Positions 33,527 to 42,003 of a stretch of 64,000 bases of DNA are shown piece by piece; position 1 is the stretch's first letter; every line of letters begins with the position of its first letter. A program made the translations under genes and the position numbers. The stretch lies in the NCBI RefSeq assembly GCF_003290125.1, contig NZ_QMKH01000002.1:372001-436000 (forward strand), read 5' to 3'. Source of the DNA: Microvirga flavescens (GTDB taxonomy: Bacteria; Pseudomonadota; Alphaproteobacteria; Rhizobiales; Beijerinckiaceae). A model generated the notes under the pieces. The model made no database searches. It saw only the letters and a program-made list of their open reading frames with translations, and was not told the DNA's origin.

Positions 33527-34252
33527 ATGGCAAAAGTGGCGGTCCACCTGAATCTCGACGGCTATACGGACCTGCCACTGGGCAAAGTCGCCTCCATCGT
33601 CACCTATCTCGAAATGCGCGAGCGTCCCCGTCTTGCGCGCGCCGCGAAACCCGAGGGGCTTTCCCTCGAGCGCCTCAAGGGCGACGTGGAGCGTTACCGC
33701 GCTCTGTTCAACCGTATCGGCGAGCCGTGGCTCTGGTTTGGCCGCGCGGTCATTTCGGACGCCGCGCTTCTCGCCATCATCGGCCATCCGAAGGTCGAGG
33801 CCTATGTGCTGACTGATGGCGCGCGGGATCTCGGCCTTCTCGAACTCGATTTCCGGAAAAAAGGCGAGGCCGAACTCGCCTATTTCGGCCTCGTGCCGGA
33901 GGCTGTCGGCAAGGGCGTCGGACGCTTCATGATGAGCGAGGCGATCCGGCGCGCCTATGCGAAGGACATCAAGCGTTTCTTCGTGCACACCTGCACGCTG
34001 GATTCTCCGAGCGCCCTGCCCTTCTACATCCGCTCCGGCTTCAAGCCTTACAAGCGCGCTGTGGAAGTCGCCGACGACCCGCGCCTTTGCGGCTTCCTGC
34101 CCCTCGACGTGGGGCCGCTGGTGCCGATCCTCGGCAAGCCGCAGGTGAAAAAGGCATCCACGAAGAAGGTTGCCGCGAAGAAGGCGGCAACGAAAAAGGC
34201 GCGCCCTGCGGCGCGCCTTTCGAAACCCCGATTGAAGACGAAATCGGCTTAA
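33527..34252 (+). CDS. GNAT acetyltransferase with a lysine/alanine-rich tail
   Basis: Encodes 241 residues. Residues about 60-200 are a GNAT domain: ELDFRKKGEAELAYFGLVPE and VGKGVGRFMMSEAIRRAY (acetyl-CoA P-loop), and THTCTLDSPSALPFYIRSGF in the form VHTCTLDSPSALPFY. The last 35 residues (STKKVAAKKAATKKARPA) resemble a histone H1-like tail that can bind DNA. An alternative GTG start lies 36 bases upstream. It is divergent from the DUF2946-like gene across 63 bases and convergent with fliJ, overlapping it by 4 bases. The acetylated substrate is unknown. Confidence 0.85.
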   Translation: MAKVAVHLNLDGYTDLPLGKVASIVTYLEMRERPRLARAAKPEGLSLERLKGDVERYRALFNRIGEPWLWFGRAVISDAALLAIIGHPKVEAYVLTDGARDLGLLELDFRKKGEAELAYFGLVPEAVGKGVGRFMMSEAIRRAYAKDIKRFFVHTCTLDSPSALPFYIRSGFKPYKRAVEVADDPRLCGFLPLDVGPLVPILGKPQVKKASTKKVAAKKAATKKARPAARLSKPRLKTKSA

Positions 34253-34665
34253 GCCGTGGCGCGCATGGCGCGCGGCTGGCTTGCAAGGCCGATCATGGCC
34301 GGATCGCGAACCGCTTCGACGACCCGGTCGGAGGACCGCTCGCGATCCTCCAGGCTCTCTGCCTTCTTCAATTCCTCGAACGCTTCACCCAGCTCCGCCT
34401 TGGCATCGTCAAGCTGCGTATGAAGGTTCTGCGCCGACTGGCGCAGGTTGTCCCGGCGCTGAGCAGCCGCACGGGCATAGGTCGGATAGGCAAAGTGAGC
34501 CGGGTCGGAAATGCCGGCCTTCTGCTCTTCCGAAGCGATCTCCCGATCCAGTTCGGCCGCCATGCGGTCGAATTCGGCAATCATCATCTCGATCTGAGCG
34601 ACACGTCGACGCTTTTCGTCGACCTGAAAGCGCTTGAGGCGGATGAGCGTGTCCCGCGACTTCAT
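34249..34665 (-). CDS. fliJ: Flagellar export protein FliJ
   Basis: Encodes 138 residues, almost wholly coiled coil: MKSRDTLIRLKRFQVDEKRR is the conserved start, then EIMMAEFDRMAAELDREI-like heptads. FliJ is the central chaperone-like stalk of the flagellar type III export ATPase, acting in the cytosol. In this order it is commonly next to ctrA. The start at 34665 was chosen by homology; longer in-frame starts exist upstream. Other flagellar genes are elsewhere. Confidence 0.88.
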   Translation of the reverse strand: MKSRDTLIRLKRFQVDEKRRRVAQIEMMIAEFDRMAAELDREIASEEQKAGISDPAHFAYPTYARAAAQRRDNLRQSAQNLHTQLDDAKAELGEAFEELKKAESLEDRERSSDRVVEAVRDPAMIGLASQPRAMRATA

Positions 34666-34987
34666 ACTGTACATACTCCACACGTCGCTGCTGCGATGAA
34701 CCAATGGGTCGCTCAGTTACCCACCGGATCGAGGGCCACCATCGCCGATGGAAGTTGACTCTTTCTTACTGAGCGGGGCCCCTCGCGCTGAAAATTTTCC
34801 GCACCCCACCGCCCTTCGTTACCCGGACTTGTCCACAGCCGGGGGCCGATAACCATTCGTTTACCGACTTCGTTAACAGTGTAGCCGTCACGGACGAGGC
34901 TTGCGGCAAGCCTCCCCGCGATGAGGGCGAAAGCCCTGCCGGGAAACGGTTTCCCGGCTTTGAGGAGCTAATGGGATGGCACTCTGC

Positions 34988-35095
34988 GAATCGTCTCGCG
35001 GAAGCTTTCAACAACAAGGGTGCGAACTTTGTTCGTTAAGCGCTTGCATGCGCGAATCAGTGTTTGTTAACCATTCTTCATTAGCGTTGCGAATC
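34988..35095 (+). promoter_or_regulatory. ctrA promoter region with GANTC sites and a CtrA half-site
   Basis: The 519-bp gap between fliJ and ctrA has no gene. GAATC (a CcrM/GANTC methylation site) occurs at 34988, 35054 and 35091. TTAACCAT, the exact CtrA half-site, is at 35067-35074 between the last two. In Caulobacter ctrA P1 is sensitive to GANTC methylation through GcrA/CcrM and P2 is bound by CtrA. The layout suggests the same logic, with autoregulation. Confidence 0.65.
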
Positions 35096-35184
35096 AGTTC
35101 CAAAGGGCTCTCGTCACTGGCCCGGTGGCGAGGCGGCAATCTTGGTGAATCCAAGGCCCAAGGGCTAAAGGCTGGGGAATAAAC

Positions 35185-35883
35185 ATGCGCGTACTTCTTA
35201 TCGAAGACGACAGCGCAACGGCGCAAAGCATCGAGCTGATGCTTAAATCCGAGAATTTCAATATCTATGCGACGGATCTCGGAGAAGAGGGCATCGACCT
35301 CGGCAAACTCTATGATTACGACATCATCCTGCTCGACCTGAATCTGCCCGACATGTCGGGATATGAGGTTCTGCGCGGCTTGCGTGTCGCAAAGGTCAAG
35401 ACGCCGATCCTGATCCTCTCCGGCATGGCCGGCATCGAGGACAAGGTGAAGGGCCTCGGCTTCGGCGCCGACGATTATCTGACGAAGCCGTTCCATAAGG
35501 ACGAGCTCGTCGCCCGCATCCACGCCATCGTGCGCCGCTCGAAGGGCCACGCGCAGTCGGTCATCACCACCGGCGACCTGATCGTGAACCTCGACACCAA
35601 GACCGTCGAAGTGAGCGGTTCGCGCGTTCACCTGACGGGCAAGGAATACCAGATGCTGGAGCTGCTCTCGCTCCGCAAGGGCACCACGCTCACCAAGGAG
35701 ATGTTCCTCAATCATCTCTACGGCGGCATGGACGAGCCGGAACTGAAGATCATCGACGTGTTCATCTGCAAGCTCCGCAAGAAGCTCGCCAACGCGTCGG
35801 AAGGCAAGAACTACATCGAAACCGTCTGGGGCCGCGGCTACGTGCTGCGCGAACCGTCCGAGGCGGACCAGCGCGTCGCCTGA
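35185..35883 (+). CDS. ctrA: Cell-cycle master response regulator CtrA
   Basis: Encodes 232 residues. Receiver domain ([20 protein letters not shown], phospho-acceptor Asp51 in [15 protein letters not shown]) and OmpR-type winged-helix domain ([31 protein letters not shown]). It controls cell-cycle, flagellar and replication genes in alphaproteobacteria and is phosphorylated through CckA-ChpT. The C-terminus ends RVA rather than the AA degradation tag of Caulobacter, so its proteolysis may depend on other features. Terminator follows. Confidence 0.98.
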   Translation: MRVLLIEDDSATAQSIELMLKSENFNIYATDLGEEGIDLGKLYDYDIILLDLNLPDMSGYEVLRGLRVAKVKTPILILSGMAGIEDKVKGLGFGADDYLTKPFHKDELVARIHAIVRRSKGHAQSVITTGDLIVNLDTKTVEVSGSRVHLTGKEYQMLELLSLRKGTTLTKEMFLNHLYGGMDEPELKIIDVFICKLRKKLANASEGKNYIETVWGRGYVLREPSEADQRVA

Positions 35884-35910
35884 TCGGCGACACGATGCGC
35901 GATTAAAAAG

Positions 35911-35936
35911 AGCCCGGCCCGCGCCGGGCTTTTTTG
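35911..35936 (+). terminator. Intrinsic terminator of ctrA
   Basis: AGCCCGGC (35911-35918) pairs with GCCGGGCT (35923-35930), loop CCGC, then TTTTT to 35935. A classic rho-independent terminator 28 bases after the stop. Confidence 0.95.
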
Positions 35937-35951
35937 CTTTAGGAGGTTGGA

Positions 35952-36389
35952 ATGCGATCCGCTTTTCTCTCGTGGCAGTTCTGGGCGTTGCTGTCGGCGG
36001 CCTTTGCAGCACTGACGGCGATTTTCGCGAAGGTCGGCGTGGAGCAGATCAACTCCGATTTCGCGACCCTCATTCGAACGGCGATCATTTTCCTCGTGCT
36101 CGGCGCGATCCTGACCGCGAGCGGCCAATGGCAATCGCTCGGTTCGATCTCGGGGCGGACCTACGTGTTCCTCACCCTGTCCGGCCTTGCCACGGGCGCA
36201 TCCTGGCTCTGCTATTTCCGCGCGCTGAAACTCGGCGATGCGGCCCGCGTCGCGCCCATCGACAAGTTGAGCGTCGTTCTCGTCGCCGTGTTCGGCGTGA
36301 TCTTTCTCGGCGAGCGCCTGTCGGCTCCAAACTGGCTCGGCGTTGCGTTGATCGCGACAGGGGCCGTGCTTGTGGCCTATCGGGCCTGA
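35952..36389 (+). CDS. Short EamA/DMT-type transporter (single repeat)
   Basis: Encodes 145 residues with about five membrane helices, one EamA half-unit (family members are usually two halves, about 300). Signature GLATGASWLCYFRALKLGDAA and KLSVVLVAVFGVIFLGERL. It starts after AGGAGG and is convergent with another EamA gene. Single-repeat members form dimers. Substrate unknown. Confidence 0.85.
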   Translation: MRSAFLSWQFWALLSAAFAALTAIFAKVGVEQINSDFATLIRTAIIFLVLGAILTASGQWQSLGSISGRTYVFLTLSGLATGASWLCYFRALKLGDAARVAPIDKLSVVLVAVFGVIFLGERLSAPNWLGVALIATGAVLVAYRA

Positions 36390-36393
36390 TCCG

Positions 36394-37233
36394 TCACAGC
36401 CGCATCAGCACGACGCCGAGCGCGATCACGCCGGCGGCCATGATGCGGCCTGCGCCGACGCGCTCCTTGATGAAGAAAGCCGCGATCAGAATGGCGAAGA
36501 GAACGCTGGTTTCACGCAAGGCCGCCACGAGCGCGATGGGCGCCTGCGTGAAGGCCCAGATCACGACCCAGTAGGACACCAGAGCCATCGCCCCCGCCGC
36601 GAAGCCGCTGCGCCAGGCAGGAGCGACAGCGGCAAACGCCTGCGGCCCGCGCATGAAGAACACGACGGCGCAGGTGAAAAGCCCATCGATGATGCTGGTC
36701 ACGAAAATATAGCCGGAAGGCGAACCCGACACGCGCGCACCAAGCCCGTCGACCAACGTATAGCTCGCCGTGCACAAGGCGGTGCCGAGAGCGAAAGCAA
36801 AAGCCTTCGGCGGCATGCGCCCCGCCGCTCCGCCCCGCAGCGACATGAGGCATACGCCGAGCCCAATGCAGACGATGGCGAGCGTCTTCAAGGGCGTGAA
36901 GTTCTCTCCCAAAATCAGAAGGCTAATGACGGCGACGATGAGCGGAGCCGTTCCTCGCGCAAGCGGATAGACCTGCGAGAGATCGCCATGCCGGTAAGCC
37001 TGCATGAGCAGAAGCTTGTAGAGCGTGTGGATCGCCGATGACGCCAGCAGCCACGGCCACGCAGTGAAGGCTGGAAGCGGAAAGAACGGCAGAAGGACAA
37101 CGGACAACAAGATTTGCGAAAGCACCAGCAGCAGGAGGGTCGAGGTGCGGTCGAGCCCAACCTTGACGACCGCATTCCACCCCGCATGCATCAGCGCCGC
37201 CATGAGTACGGCGACGAACACGAACACACTCAC
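36394..37233 (-). CDS. EamA/DMT-type transporter (two repeats)
   Basis: Encodes 279 residues with about ten membrane helices in two EamA halves (AGWNAVVKVGLDRTSTL; ALRETSVLFAILIAAFFIKE). The GTG at 37233 was chosen because the longer frame upstream is not protein-like. It is divergent from the LysR-type gene at 37335, which is the likely regulator. It ends 5 bases from the other EamA gene. Substrate unknown; small metabolites or amino acids are typical. Confidence 0.85.
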   Translation of the reverse strand: MSVFVFVAVLMAALMHAGWNAVVKVGLDRTSTLLLLVLSQILLSVVLLPFFPLPAFTAWPWLLASSAIHTLYKLLLMQAYRHGDLSQVYPLARGTAPLIVAVISLLILGENFTPLKTLAIVCIGLGVCLMSLRGGAAGRMPPKAFAFALGTALCTASYTLVDGLGARVSGSPSGYIFVTSIIDGLFTCAVVFFMRGPQAFAAVAPAWRSGFAAGAMALVSYWVVIWAFTQAPIALVAALRETSVLFAILIAAFFIKERVGAGRIMAAGVIALGVVLMRL

Positions 37234-37334
37234 CAGAGCCCCCCGACAATAATTTCTCACTATGTGCCCTTGTGTCACTTTGTGCGGGCGCTGATAATCG
37301 AGATGTTCTGACAAATGATGTGCCTTTTCCTCAC

Positions 37335-38222
37335 ATGACAAGACGTCGCCTTCCCTCCCTGAACGCCCTTGCCGCCTTCGAGGCCGCGGGCCGCCTCGGG
37401 CGCATGACGCAGGCGGCGGACGAGCTTTCCGTGACGCACGGAGCCATCTCCCGGCACGTCCGTCATCTGGAGGAGATGCTGGGTATCCGTCTTTTCGAGG
37501 GGCCGAAGAATGCCTTACGCCTCACGGAGAGCGGACGGACACTCCTTGCGCATCTCACACAAGGCTTCGAGCGGATCGAGGCGGGCGTTCGCGCCGTTGC
37601 GGACGAGGAGGAAGGCGCGCTCGATGTCTCCTGCACGGGCACATTCAGCATGCGCTGGCTCATTCCCCGGCTTCATCGTTTTCAGGCCGCGCATCCCTCC
37701 ATCGAGGTGCGCCTGTCGGCCTCCTACGCACCGATAGATTTCTCGCGTGAGCGTTATGAGGTAGCGATCCGCCATGCCGATCATCCCTTGCCGGAGGAAG
37801 CGATCGTCACCGAATTATTCAAGGAGCACTTCGGCCCGGTGCTGTCGTCAGCCCTTGCGAAGAAGCTTCACTTGAAGCGCATCGAGGATCTGAAGCGCGC
37901 GCCACTTCTGCACACCGTCACGCGTCCTGGGGCATGGACGGAATGGGCGACCAGGGTCGGCTGGAAGAGCGCGGATCTGCGCGGCACCGATTACGAGCAT
38001 TTCTATTACATGCTCGAAGCCGCGACCGGAGGGCTCGGCGCCTGCATCGCGCCCTGGCCGATGGTGATCGACGACATCCGCGCCGGGCGGCTCGTCGCTC
38101 CCTTCGGATTCGTGTCGAGCGAATACGCCTATGTTGCGGCGCGACGTCCGCGCCGCAATCGGAAGGCTGAGGTCTTTTGCGAATGGCTCAAGCAGGAGGC
38201 CGAGAACACGCCTACGCCATGA
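37335..38222 (+). CDS. LysR-type regulator (GcvA-like)
   Basis: Encodes 295 residues. N-terminal winged HTH (LNALAAFEAAGRLGRMTQAA; SVTHGAISRHVRHLEEMLG) and a periplasmic-binding-like effector domain (DVSCTGTFSMRWLIPRL), of the GcvA subgroup. It is divergent from the EamA transporter at 37233 with about 100 bases between, the classic arrangement for a regulator and its target. Its end overlaps the chpT end by 11 bases. Confidence 0.92.
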   Translation: MTRRRLPSLNALAAFEAAGRLGRMTQAADELSVTHGAISRHVRHLEEMLGIRLFEGPKNALRLTESGRTLLAHLTQGFERIEAGVRAVADEEEGALDVSCTGTFSMRWLIPRLHRFQAAHPSIEVRLSASYAPIDFSRERYEVAIRHADHPLPEEAIVTELFKEHFGPVLSSALAKKLHLKRIEDLKRAPLLHTVTRPGAWTEWATRVGWKSADLRGTDYEHFYYMLEAATGGLGACIAPWPMVIDDIRAGRLVAPFGFVSSEYAYVAARRPRRNRKAEVFCEWLKQEAENTPTP

Positions 38223-38853
38223 CGGCGCGGATCGTGACCTCATCGCCGTCGACGCTCAACGCCACCTTCATGCCGGAGGCTCTCGCGATCATGCCGGCAT
38301 AGTAAGTCTGGATGCCGTGCGCATCGACCGTGCCGGTTTCCGTCTCGCCGGCGAGAAGCCCCTCCGCATGAGGCGGGATGCGGGCATTCATGCCCTTGGA
38401 CTTCAGCACGAACTCACAAGCCTCGGCATCGCCGGTCACCGCGACGGCAATCGACCCGCCGCGCGGAATGGCGCCCACCGCGATCATGATGAGATTGAGC
38501 AGGAGCTTGACGCGGTTCTTCGGGAAGAGAAGGCGCGGCGAACTCCAGGAGAACGAGATCTTGTCGTCCTGGAACATGCCACGTGTCACTTGCTCGGCAT
38601 CGCCGAGATCGATGGATGCGCCGGCGGAGCCGGCCGCGCCAAAGGCGAGGCGCGCGAACTGGAGACGGGCCGAGGCCTGCTTCGCGCTCTTGCCGATCAG
38701 CTCCAGCGCGAAATCGCGCATGGAGGCGTCGTTCTCGTCCTCAAGAACCTCGATTCCATTCACGATGGCTCCGACAGGCGAAATCACATCGTGGCAAACA
38801 CGCGAGCAGAGAAGAGCAGCGAGATCGAGGGAATCGAGATTGATCGTAGCCAT
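38212..38853 (-). CDS. chpT: Histidine phosphotransferase ChpT
   Basis: Encodes 213 residues. It relays phosphate from the CckA kinase to CtrA and CpdR. The N-terminal helix has the phospho-acceptor His21 in LCSRVCHDVISPVGAI and is followed by the helical dimerisation part (GIEVLEDENDASMRDFALEL). The C-terminal half is a degenerate kinase-like domain. Presence of ChpT 2.3 kb from ctrA keeps the relay in one neighbourhood. Start by homology (MATINLDSLDLA). Confidence 0.93.
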   Translation of the reverse strand: MATINLDSLDLAALLCSRVCHDVISPVGAIVNGIEVLEDENDASMRDFALELIGKSAKQASARLQFARLAFGAAGSAGASIDLGDAEQVTRGMFQDDKISFSWSSPRLLFPKNRVKLLLNLIMIAVGAIPRGGSIAVAVTGDAEACEFVLKSKGMNARIPPHAEGLLAGETETGTVDAHGIQTYYAGMIARASGMKVALSVDGDEVTIRAVMA

Positions 38854-38975
38854 CGGGGCTCCAGTGGGCCGGCTTTCCGGCGAAAACAATGATGCCCTCC
38901 GATACTAGGCCTCGCCCGCTTTGAAAAGCCGCAATGGGGATCGACATCGAAGCCGCGAACAGGCACATACAGCCC

Positions 38976-39791
38976 ATGCAACGCGATATCGCCGATACGG
39001 ATGCGATTGCCTTGGCCCTCGCGCAGATCGCGCTGGAGGCAGGGATCCTCCTGCGCGATATGCAAAAGGGCGCGATTGCCCCGCGCCTGAAGGAAGACGG
39101 ATCGCCGACCACGGCGGCGGACCTTGCCGCCGAACGGCTTATCATTCAACGCTTGCAAGCACTTTGGCCCGATATTCCCGTGATCGCAGAGGAAACCGCG
39201 AGCAAGGCCCGGGCGAACCAGTTGTTCTTCCTTGTCGACCCCCTCGACGGAACGAAGGACTACATCAACGGAACAGACGAGTTCAGCGTCAACATCGCCC
39301 TCATCCAAGGGCATCGCCCCACCGCAGCCGCCATTGCCGCGCCGGCGCTGAGCAGGCTCTGGGCGGCGGGCGAGATGGCGCGGGCTGCGACCGTCGAGCC
39401 CGATGGCGCGATTCGCTGGCGGCCCATCAAGGCGCGGACCGCCCCGGCGAGCCTGACTGCCCTCGTCAGCCGCCGCCACGGCGACGAGGAGACCGAGGCC
39501 TGCCTCTGTTCGCTGGACATCGGCGCGCGCCGCCCCACCTCATCGGCGGTCAAGTTCGGACTGATCGCCGAGGGCGAGGCTGACCTCTACGTGCGCTGCG
39601 GCCCGACGATGGAATGGGACACGGCGGCGGGAGACCATATCGTGACCCGGGCCGGCGGCTGCGTCATCGGCCCCGACCATCGCCCTCTCACTTATGGCCA
39701 TGAAGAGCGAGCCTATCTCAACGGCCCCTTTGCGGCCCTGGGCGATGCGACGCTCGCCCCCAGGCTCCACCTGCCTCTCAAAACCGCCTAA
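38976..39791 (+). CDS. cysQ: 3'(2'),5'-bisphosphate nucleotidase CysQ (inositol monophosphatase family)
   Basis: Encodes 271 residues. It removes the 3' phosphate from PAP/PAPS-type nucleotides in sulfate assimilation. Metal-binding motifs are present: EDGSPTTAADLAAE, PVIAEE, VDPLDGTKDYINGTDEFSVN, and GPTMEWDTAAGDHIV. The ATG at 38976 was chosen to fit the usual start (MQRDIADTDAIALALA). It starts about 120 bases from chpT, divergent. Confidence 0.9.
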   Translation: MQRDIADTDAIALALAQIALEAGILLRDMQKGAIAPRLKEDGSPTTAADLAAERLIIQRLQALWPDIPVIAEETASKARANQLFFLVDPLDGTKDYINGTDEFSVNIALIQGHRPTAAAIAAPALSRLWAAGEMARAATVEPDGAIRWRPIKARTAPASLTALVSRRHGDEETEACLCSLDIGARRPTSSAVKFGLIAEGEADLYVRCGPTMEWDTAAGDHIVTRAGGCVIGPDHRPLTYGHEERAYLNGPFAALGDATLAPRLHLPLKTA

Positions 39792-39977
39792 GCGTCATCG
39801 CCATCACAATTTCTCCCGGATCGGCCACTAAGCCGCAGTTCACGGAACGGCCCAGCTCCCTGACGTACAGACATTGTTAGGGTTGATGGAGGTATAAGTC
39901 CCGCCCAAGTCCGGCATTTCGTGCCGGGAAACCATCACCGGAGCCCTGCTCCGCCATCTCATGCGAGGGAGATTGCC

Positions 39978-40580
39978 ATGCGCTCGCGAACCAAGTTTTT
40001 CCTTGCGGCCTCACTTGCCGCCGCTCTGCATGCCCTGCCGCTCTCGGCCGAGGCGCAGACCGTGCAGAGAACCTATGCCAACAATCCTGGCGCTCCCAAC
40101 AACTACAATTCGAATGAGTTGGTCGAATCCGGCCACCAATTCTTCGGCTCCGCCTCTCGCGGGCTGGCGCTGGCCGTTCAGGATGCCGTGAGCCGCTGGG
40201 GCGAGCCGAACGGCTATATTCTCGGGCAGGAGGCTTCCGGAGCGTTCTTCGGCGGCCTGCGCTATGGCGAAGGCAAGCTCTTCACCCGCAATGCAGGTGA
40301 GCGCCGCATCTTCTGGCAGGGTCCCTCCCTCGGCTTCGATGTCGGCGGCGATGGCGCGCGCACCATGATGCTCGTCTACAACCTGCAAAACATGGACGCT
40401 ATCTACCGGCGCTTCGTCGGCATCAACGGCTCCGCCTATCTGATCGGCGGCTTCGGGGTCAGCGCGGCCAAGGCCGACGAAATGGTGGTGGTGCCGATCC
40501 GCACCGGCGTCGGCGCCAGGCTCGGCGTCAACATGGGCTACCTGAAGTTCACGACGGAGCCGACCTGGAATCCTTTCTAG
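39978..40580 (+). CDS. eipA: DUF1134 periplasmic protein, EipA-like envelope integrity factor
   Basis: Encodes 200 residues with a signal peptide ending AEA-QT. The DUF1134 domain follows (SNELVESGHQFFGSASRGLA; GLRYGEGKLFTRN; WQGPSLGFDVGGDGARTMML), ending EPTWNPF. In Brucella the DUF1134 protein EipA is a CtrA-controlled factor needed for envelope integrity. That fits its placement near ctrA and chpT, but a direct CtrA site was not confirmed here. Confidence 0.88.
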   Translation: MRSRTKFFLAASLAAALHALPLSAEAQTVQRTYANNPGAPNNYNSNELVESGHQFFGSASRGLALAVQDAVSRWGEPNGYILGQEASGAFFGGLRYGEGKLFTRNAGERRIFWQGPSLGFDVGGDGARTMMLVYNLQNMDAIYRRFVGINGSAYLIGGFGVSAAKADEMVVVPIRTGVGARLGVNMGYLKFTTEPTWNPF

Positions 40581-40688
40581 GCTGCCCTAAAACAAGCTTT
40601 CTGGAGCCGTGTCGCTCTGGAAAGCGTCTGGGCCCGCGACAGGGTGCTTGAGCTTTTCCAATCGAGCACTCTGGGGATTTAAGTCCGC

Positions 40689-41966
40689 GTGGTCGAAAGC
40701 ATCATGATCTTCGCGCTGGGGTTCTTTGCAGCAACCCTGATCGCGCTTCTCATCATCCCCGCCATCAATGCCCGCGCGGAGCGGCTGGCGCGCCGCCGGG
40801 TCGAGGCCCTCTTCCCTCTTTCAATCCCTGAACTGACCGCCGAAAAGGACCACCTGCGCGCGGAGTTCGCCGTCCTGCAACGGCGTCTCGAACGAAAGGT
40901 GGAAGAAGCCCATGCCGTCAAGCACAAGAGCATGGAGGAATTCGGCAGGCATGCGGTGCGCATCAACGCGCTCGAAGCGTCTCTGGCCGAACGCGATGAG
41001 ACCATCGCGAGGCTCGAAGCCGACCTGAACGAGACCTCGAACCGCCTCGCCGCAACGCAACAGGAGCTTGCGGAGACGCGCGCCATTCTCTCTCAGACGC
41101 GCGAGGCGCTGGCGGCCTCGCAGGCCGACCACCAGACCGCGCTGGACAAGATCTCCGTCCTCCAGGGCGAATTGGCGGACGAGAGAAATTCCACGGCCGC
41201 CCTCACGAGAAACCTCACGGCAACACAGGATCAACTGGAAACGCAGGAGGTCACCTTCGTCGATCTCGATGCGCGCCACACCGCTTCCTTGAGCGAACTC
41301 GACGCGAAGCGCATCACGATCTCCGATCTCGAAACGCGGCTGATGACGCACACAGCGCGCGGCGACGATTTCGAGCACGCCCTGAATGCGCAATACGACG
41401 AATTGAAGAGAGAGCGTGAGCGGGCGAAGGAATTGTCGAAGAGCCTGACAGCCGAGCAGGAGCGCGGCACCATCCTGGAACTCCGCATCCGCGATCTCGA
41501 GCGGGAATGTGAGCGCAAGGACAGCGAGACAAAAGAACTGACAACCAAGCTTGCCGCCGTCACCGAGCGGACGAATGAACTCGTTCAAGCGGTCATGAAG
41601 GCCGAGGAGACGAAACGCTCTCTTGAAGCGGAACGGAAAGCCCTGCAGCGCTCCGCGACATCTCTCCAAAGCGAAATTGCGCGGCAAAAGAAAGCACACT
41701 CAACGGAACATCGCTCGATCACGATGCAGCTCGAAGAGGCGAAGGCCGACAAAGCGGCTCTGGAAGACGCGCTTTCCGCGGCACGCGAAGAGCAATCCAA
41801 GCTGGATCGGGAGCTTCAAGCGTTGCGCAAGAGCCCAAGAGAAGTTGACATCCACGCCGAGAACGAAGAGCTGCGTCGCAAAATCTCGGAACTAGCGGAC
41901 CTCATCATGAGAACGGCAGCAAACGAGGCACCGCCGTTCAAGCGAAAAAGCCGGAGCGCCAAGTAA
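40689..41966 (+). CDS. Membrane-anchored coiled-coil protein
   Basis: Encodes 425 residues: one N-terminal membrane helix (SIMIFALGFFAATLIALLII), then a long coiled coil (about 50-400; many heptads such as LEASLAERDETIARLEADL) ending in a basic tail RKSRSAK. GTG start at 40689 or ATG at 40704. Such proteins are common in this order and may scaffold envelope or division complexes; no catalytic domain. The 18-bp repeat overlapping its stop is noted separately. Confidence 0.85.
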   Translation: MVESIMIFALGFFAATLIALLIIPAINARAERLARRRVEALFPLSIPELTAEKDHLRAEFAVLQRRLERKVEEAHAVKHKSMEEFGRHAVRINALEASLAERDETIARLEADLNETSNRLAATQQELAETRAILSQTREALAASQADHQTALDKISVLQGELADERNSTAALTRNLTATQDQLETQEVTFVDLDARHTASLSELDAKRITISDLETRLMTHTARGDDFEHALNAQYDELKRERERAKELSKSLTAEQERGTILELRIRDLERECERKDSETKELTTKLAAVTERTNELVQAVMKAEETKRSLEAERKALQRSATSLQSEIARQKKAHSTEHRSITMQLEEAKADKAALEDALSAAREEQSKLDRELQALRKSPREVDIHAENEELRRKISELADLIMRTAANEAPPFKRKSRSAK

Positions 41967-41986
41967 AGCCTGAGCGCCAAGTAAAG
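41954..41986. repeat. Two-copy tandem repeat at the stop codon
   Basis: GAGCGCCAAGTAAAG occurs at 41954-41968 and 41972-41986 (period 18). The TAA stop of the coiled-coil gene falls in the first copy, so it is a recent small duplication over the gene's end. Confidence 0.85.
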
Positions 41987-42003
41987 TCCGGCGCAAACGT
42001 ACG

